Source: Halomonas sp. HL-93 (GTDB taxonomy: Bacteria; Pseudomonadota; Gammaproteobacteria; Pseudomonadales; Halomonadaceae). Taken from it: 64,000 bases of DNA. The position numbers and the translations under genes are program-made. Below, piece after piece: positions 62,785 through 64,000 of the stretch. The DNA lies in NCBI RefSeq assembly GCF_900086985.1, contig NZ_LT593974.1:806001-870000 (forward strand), given 5' to 3'. The notes below the pieces were generated by a model. It searched no databases, had not been told where the DNA came from, and saw nothing but the letters and a program-made list of their open reading frames with translations. Positions within the stretch are counted from its first letter, which is position 1. The number at the start of each line of letters is the position of its first letter.

Positions 62785-64000
62785 CTACTCAGCACTCACA
62801 GTAGCTCTATCACCCAGCCAGCGACGTGTCATGCGCTCGGCGTGGGCTAGATTGCTGACGACCGCTAACTTACCTGCTTCGCGCTTAATGCCCGCGCGTT
62901 TAATTTTTAGCGCCATACGCGGCGGCAGCCCAGCAAAAATAACGCCTACGTCTTGCTCTCCTAGTTCCCGGCGCAGGCTGTCCAGCGCCACCATGGCGGT
63001 GGTATCCAGGCTTGGCACATCGCGCATATCCAAAATGACAACCCGAACGCCGTGATCAATTACCCGCAGCGTGGCAATGGCCTTTTCGGCCGCGCCAAAA
63101 AACAGCGGTCCGCTGATTTTGTAGAGCGCTACTTCCGGAGGGAAGTGCTGGTCAGAATCGGGCGGATCTAAACGCTGGGTATGGGTCAGCTGTGCCATAC
63201 GGCGGATAAATAGTGCTGCCGCTAGGCCAATACCCACGGCCACCGCGATGACCATGTCGAAAACCACCGTCAGCGCAAAGCAGATTACCAGCACTGATAC
63301 ATCGCTGGCGGGGGCACTTTTTAGCGTATGCAAAAAGTGGCGCGCCTCGCTCATGTTCCAGGCAATAATAAATAGCAGGGCGGCGAGTGCAGCCATGGGT
63401 ACATATCCCAACACCCCCGCCAGGGCGACTACAGCGAGTAATACCACCACTGAGTGCACCAAGGCGGCGATAGGTGAGAAAGCCCCGCTTTTGATATTAG
63501 TTGCCGTGCGGGCAAGTGCCGCCGTGGCGGTAATGCCGCCAAAAAAGGGCACGACTAAATTGCCCAGCCCCTGGCCAATTAGCTCAGCGTTAGGGTCATG
63601 GCGTGTGCGGGTTAGTCCATCCGCCACCACGGCACACAGCAGCGATTCAATCGCTGCCAGTAGTGCAATCGCCAGTGCCGGGCCAAGCAGTGCCTGAATC
63701 AGAGCAAAGTTGATCTCAAGTGGAGCACCATCTGCGCCTGGAAAATGCCAAGGTGCGTTAAAACTAGGCGCAAAGGGTGGAATGCCGCTGCCGGTTTGAC
63801 CTTCGAACTCCCAGCTAAACCGCGAGGCGATAGTATCGACCTCAACGCCACCCATCAGCAGCAGCGCTGCGGCCAGGGTACCCAGCGCCAAGCCAACCAG
63901 TGGGGCAGGGATTGGCGTGTTCAGGCGGGGCCAGATCAGCAGCGTTGCTAAGGTAACAAGCCCGACGCTGACCTCTGCTAGCGACAGGCTGGGCAGCGCT
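62785..64000 (-). CDS. SulP-family anion transporter (5' end outside window)
   Basis: About 405 codons of a SulP transporter are present; the frame stays open to the window edge, where LALGTLAAALL is continued upstream by ALPSLSLAEVSVGL. The visible part has the later membrane helices (LGNLVVPFFGGITATAALARTATNIKSGAFSPIAALVHS, a conserved core segment), then a C-terminal STAS domain (about the last 120 residues: ALYKISGPLFFGAAEKAIATL, VVILDMRDVPSLDTTAMVAL). SulP proteins move sulfate, bicarbonate or dicarboxylates; cargo is unknown. Confidence 0.9.
   Translation of the reverse strand, partial: ALPSLSLAEVSVGLVTLATLLIWPRLNTPIPAPLVGLALGTLAAALLLMGGVEVDTIASRFSWEFEGQTGSGIPPFAPSFNAPWHFPGADGAPLEINFALIQALLGPALAIALLAAIESLLCAVVADGLTRTRHDPNAELIGQGLGNLVVPFFGGITATAALARTATNIKSGAFSPIAALVHSVVVLLAVVALAGVLGYVPMAALAALLFIIAWNMSEARHFLHTLKSAPASDVSVLVICFALTVVFDMVIAVAVGIGLAAALFIRRMAQLTHTQRLDPPDSDQHFPPEVALYKISGPLFFGAAEKAIATLRVIDHGVRVVILDMRDVPSLDTTAMVALDSLRRELGEQDVGVIFAGLPPRMALKIKRAGIKREAGKLAVVSNLAHAERMTRRWLGDRATVSAE

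Noticed and set aside
62785..64000. SulP gene as a truncated pseudogene
   Set aside because: The frame remains open to the window edge and both visible domains are intact, so the missing N terminus is due to the window limit.

Overview
The window looks like a chromosomal segment of a moderately halophilic gammaproteobacterium, most likely Halomonas or a close relative. This is inferred from the acidic mature secreted proteins, three TRAP transporters (one paired with a UspA protein, as in the Halomonas ectoine TRAP system), a phasin implying polyhydroxyalkanoate granules, and a NosP/NahK/ErbR-type signalling block beside an ExaC aldehyde dehydrogenase. No prophage, insertion sequence or CRISPR array was seen.

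Layout. 1-860: end of an unidentified gene, then a Val-Asp-Asp-Val-Asp tRNA operon with promoter and bidirectional terminator. 0.9-6.2 kb: glycolate oxidase operon glcDEF-glcG (minus strand) with divergent glcC. 6.2-12.8 kb: a GntR regulator and a catabolic operon of unknown substrate (HbpS-like protein, DctPQM TRAP transporter, crotonase, class III CoA-transferase). 12.9-19.4 kb: glyoxylate-linked aminotransferase, 1000-residue FAD/Fe-S dehydrogenase, gamma carbonic anhydrase, and a convergent LctP-family permease. 19.8-21 kb: glutathione-transferase-like protein and phasin. 21-24 kb: urate to allantoin (uraD, uraH, puuD) and a GntR regulator. 24-28.4 kb: ilvY/ilvC, modF and a truncated CopG-type antitoxin. 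28.5-40.7 kb: ureide block (two NCS1 permeases, allantoin racemase, allantoinase, RpiR regulator, polar amino-acid-type ABC transporter, YfcC-family carrier, ureidoglycine aminohydrolase-like cupin, ureidoglycolate lyase). 40.8-46.2 kb: pykA, modABC, a DUF192 protein and an EamA exporter. 46.4-53.8 kb: a second DctPQM system and a TAXI-type TRAP system with UspA. 54-62.7 kb: periplasmic oxidoreductase-like protein, hybrid kinase, NosP, NahK-like kinase, ErbR/AgmR regulator, exaC, adh. 62.8 kb to the edge: SulP transporter, cut by the window.

How it fits together. Several operons meet at glyoxylate: glycolate oxidase makes it, ureidoglycolate lyase releases it from purines, and an aminotransferase consumes it. 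Four short palindromes recur upstream of related operons and suggest four local regulons: TGGTNNNACCA (glc operon, LctP-type permease), TGAATTCA (unknown-substrate TRAP operon), TTGTATACAA (purine and ureide genes) and GAAACGAANGTTTC (RpiR neighbourhood). All three TRAP operons also have a strong GC hairpin without a T-run between the binding-protein gene and the membrane genes.
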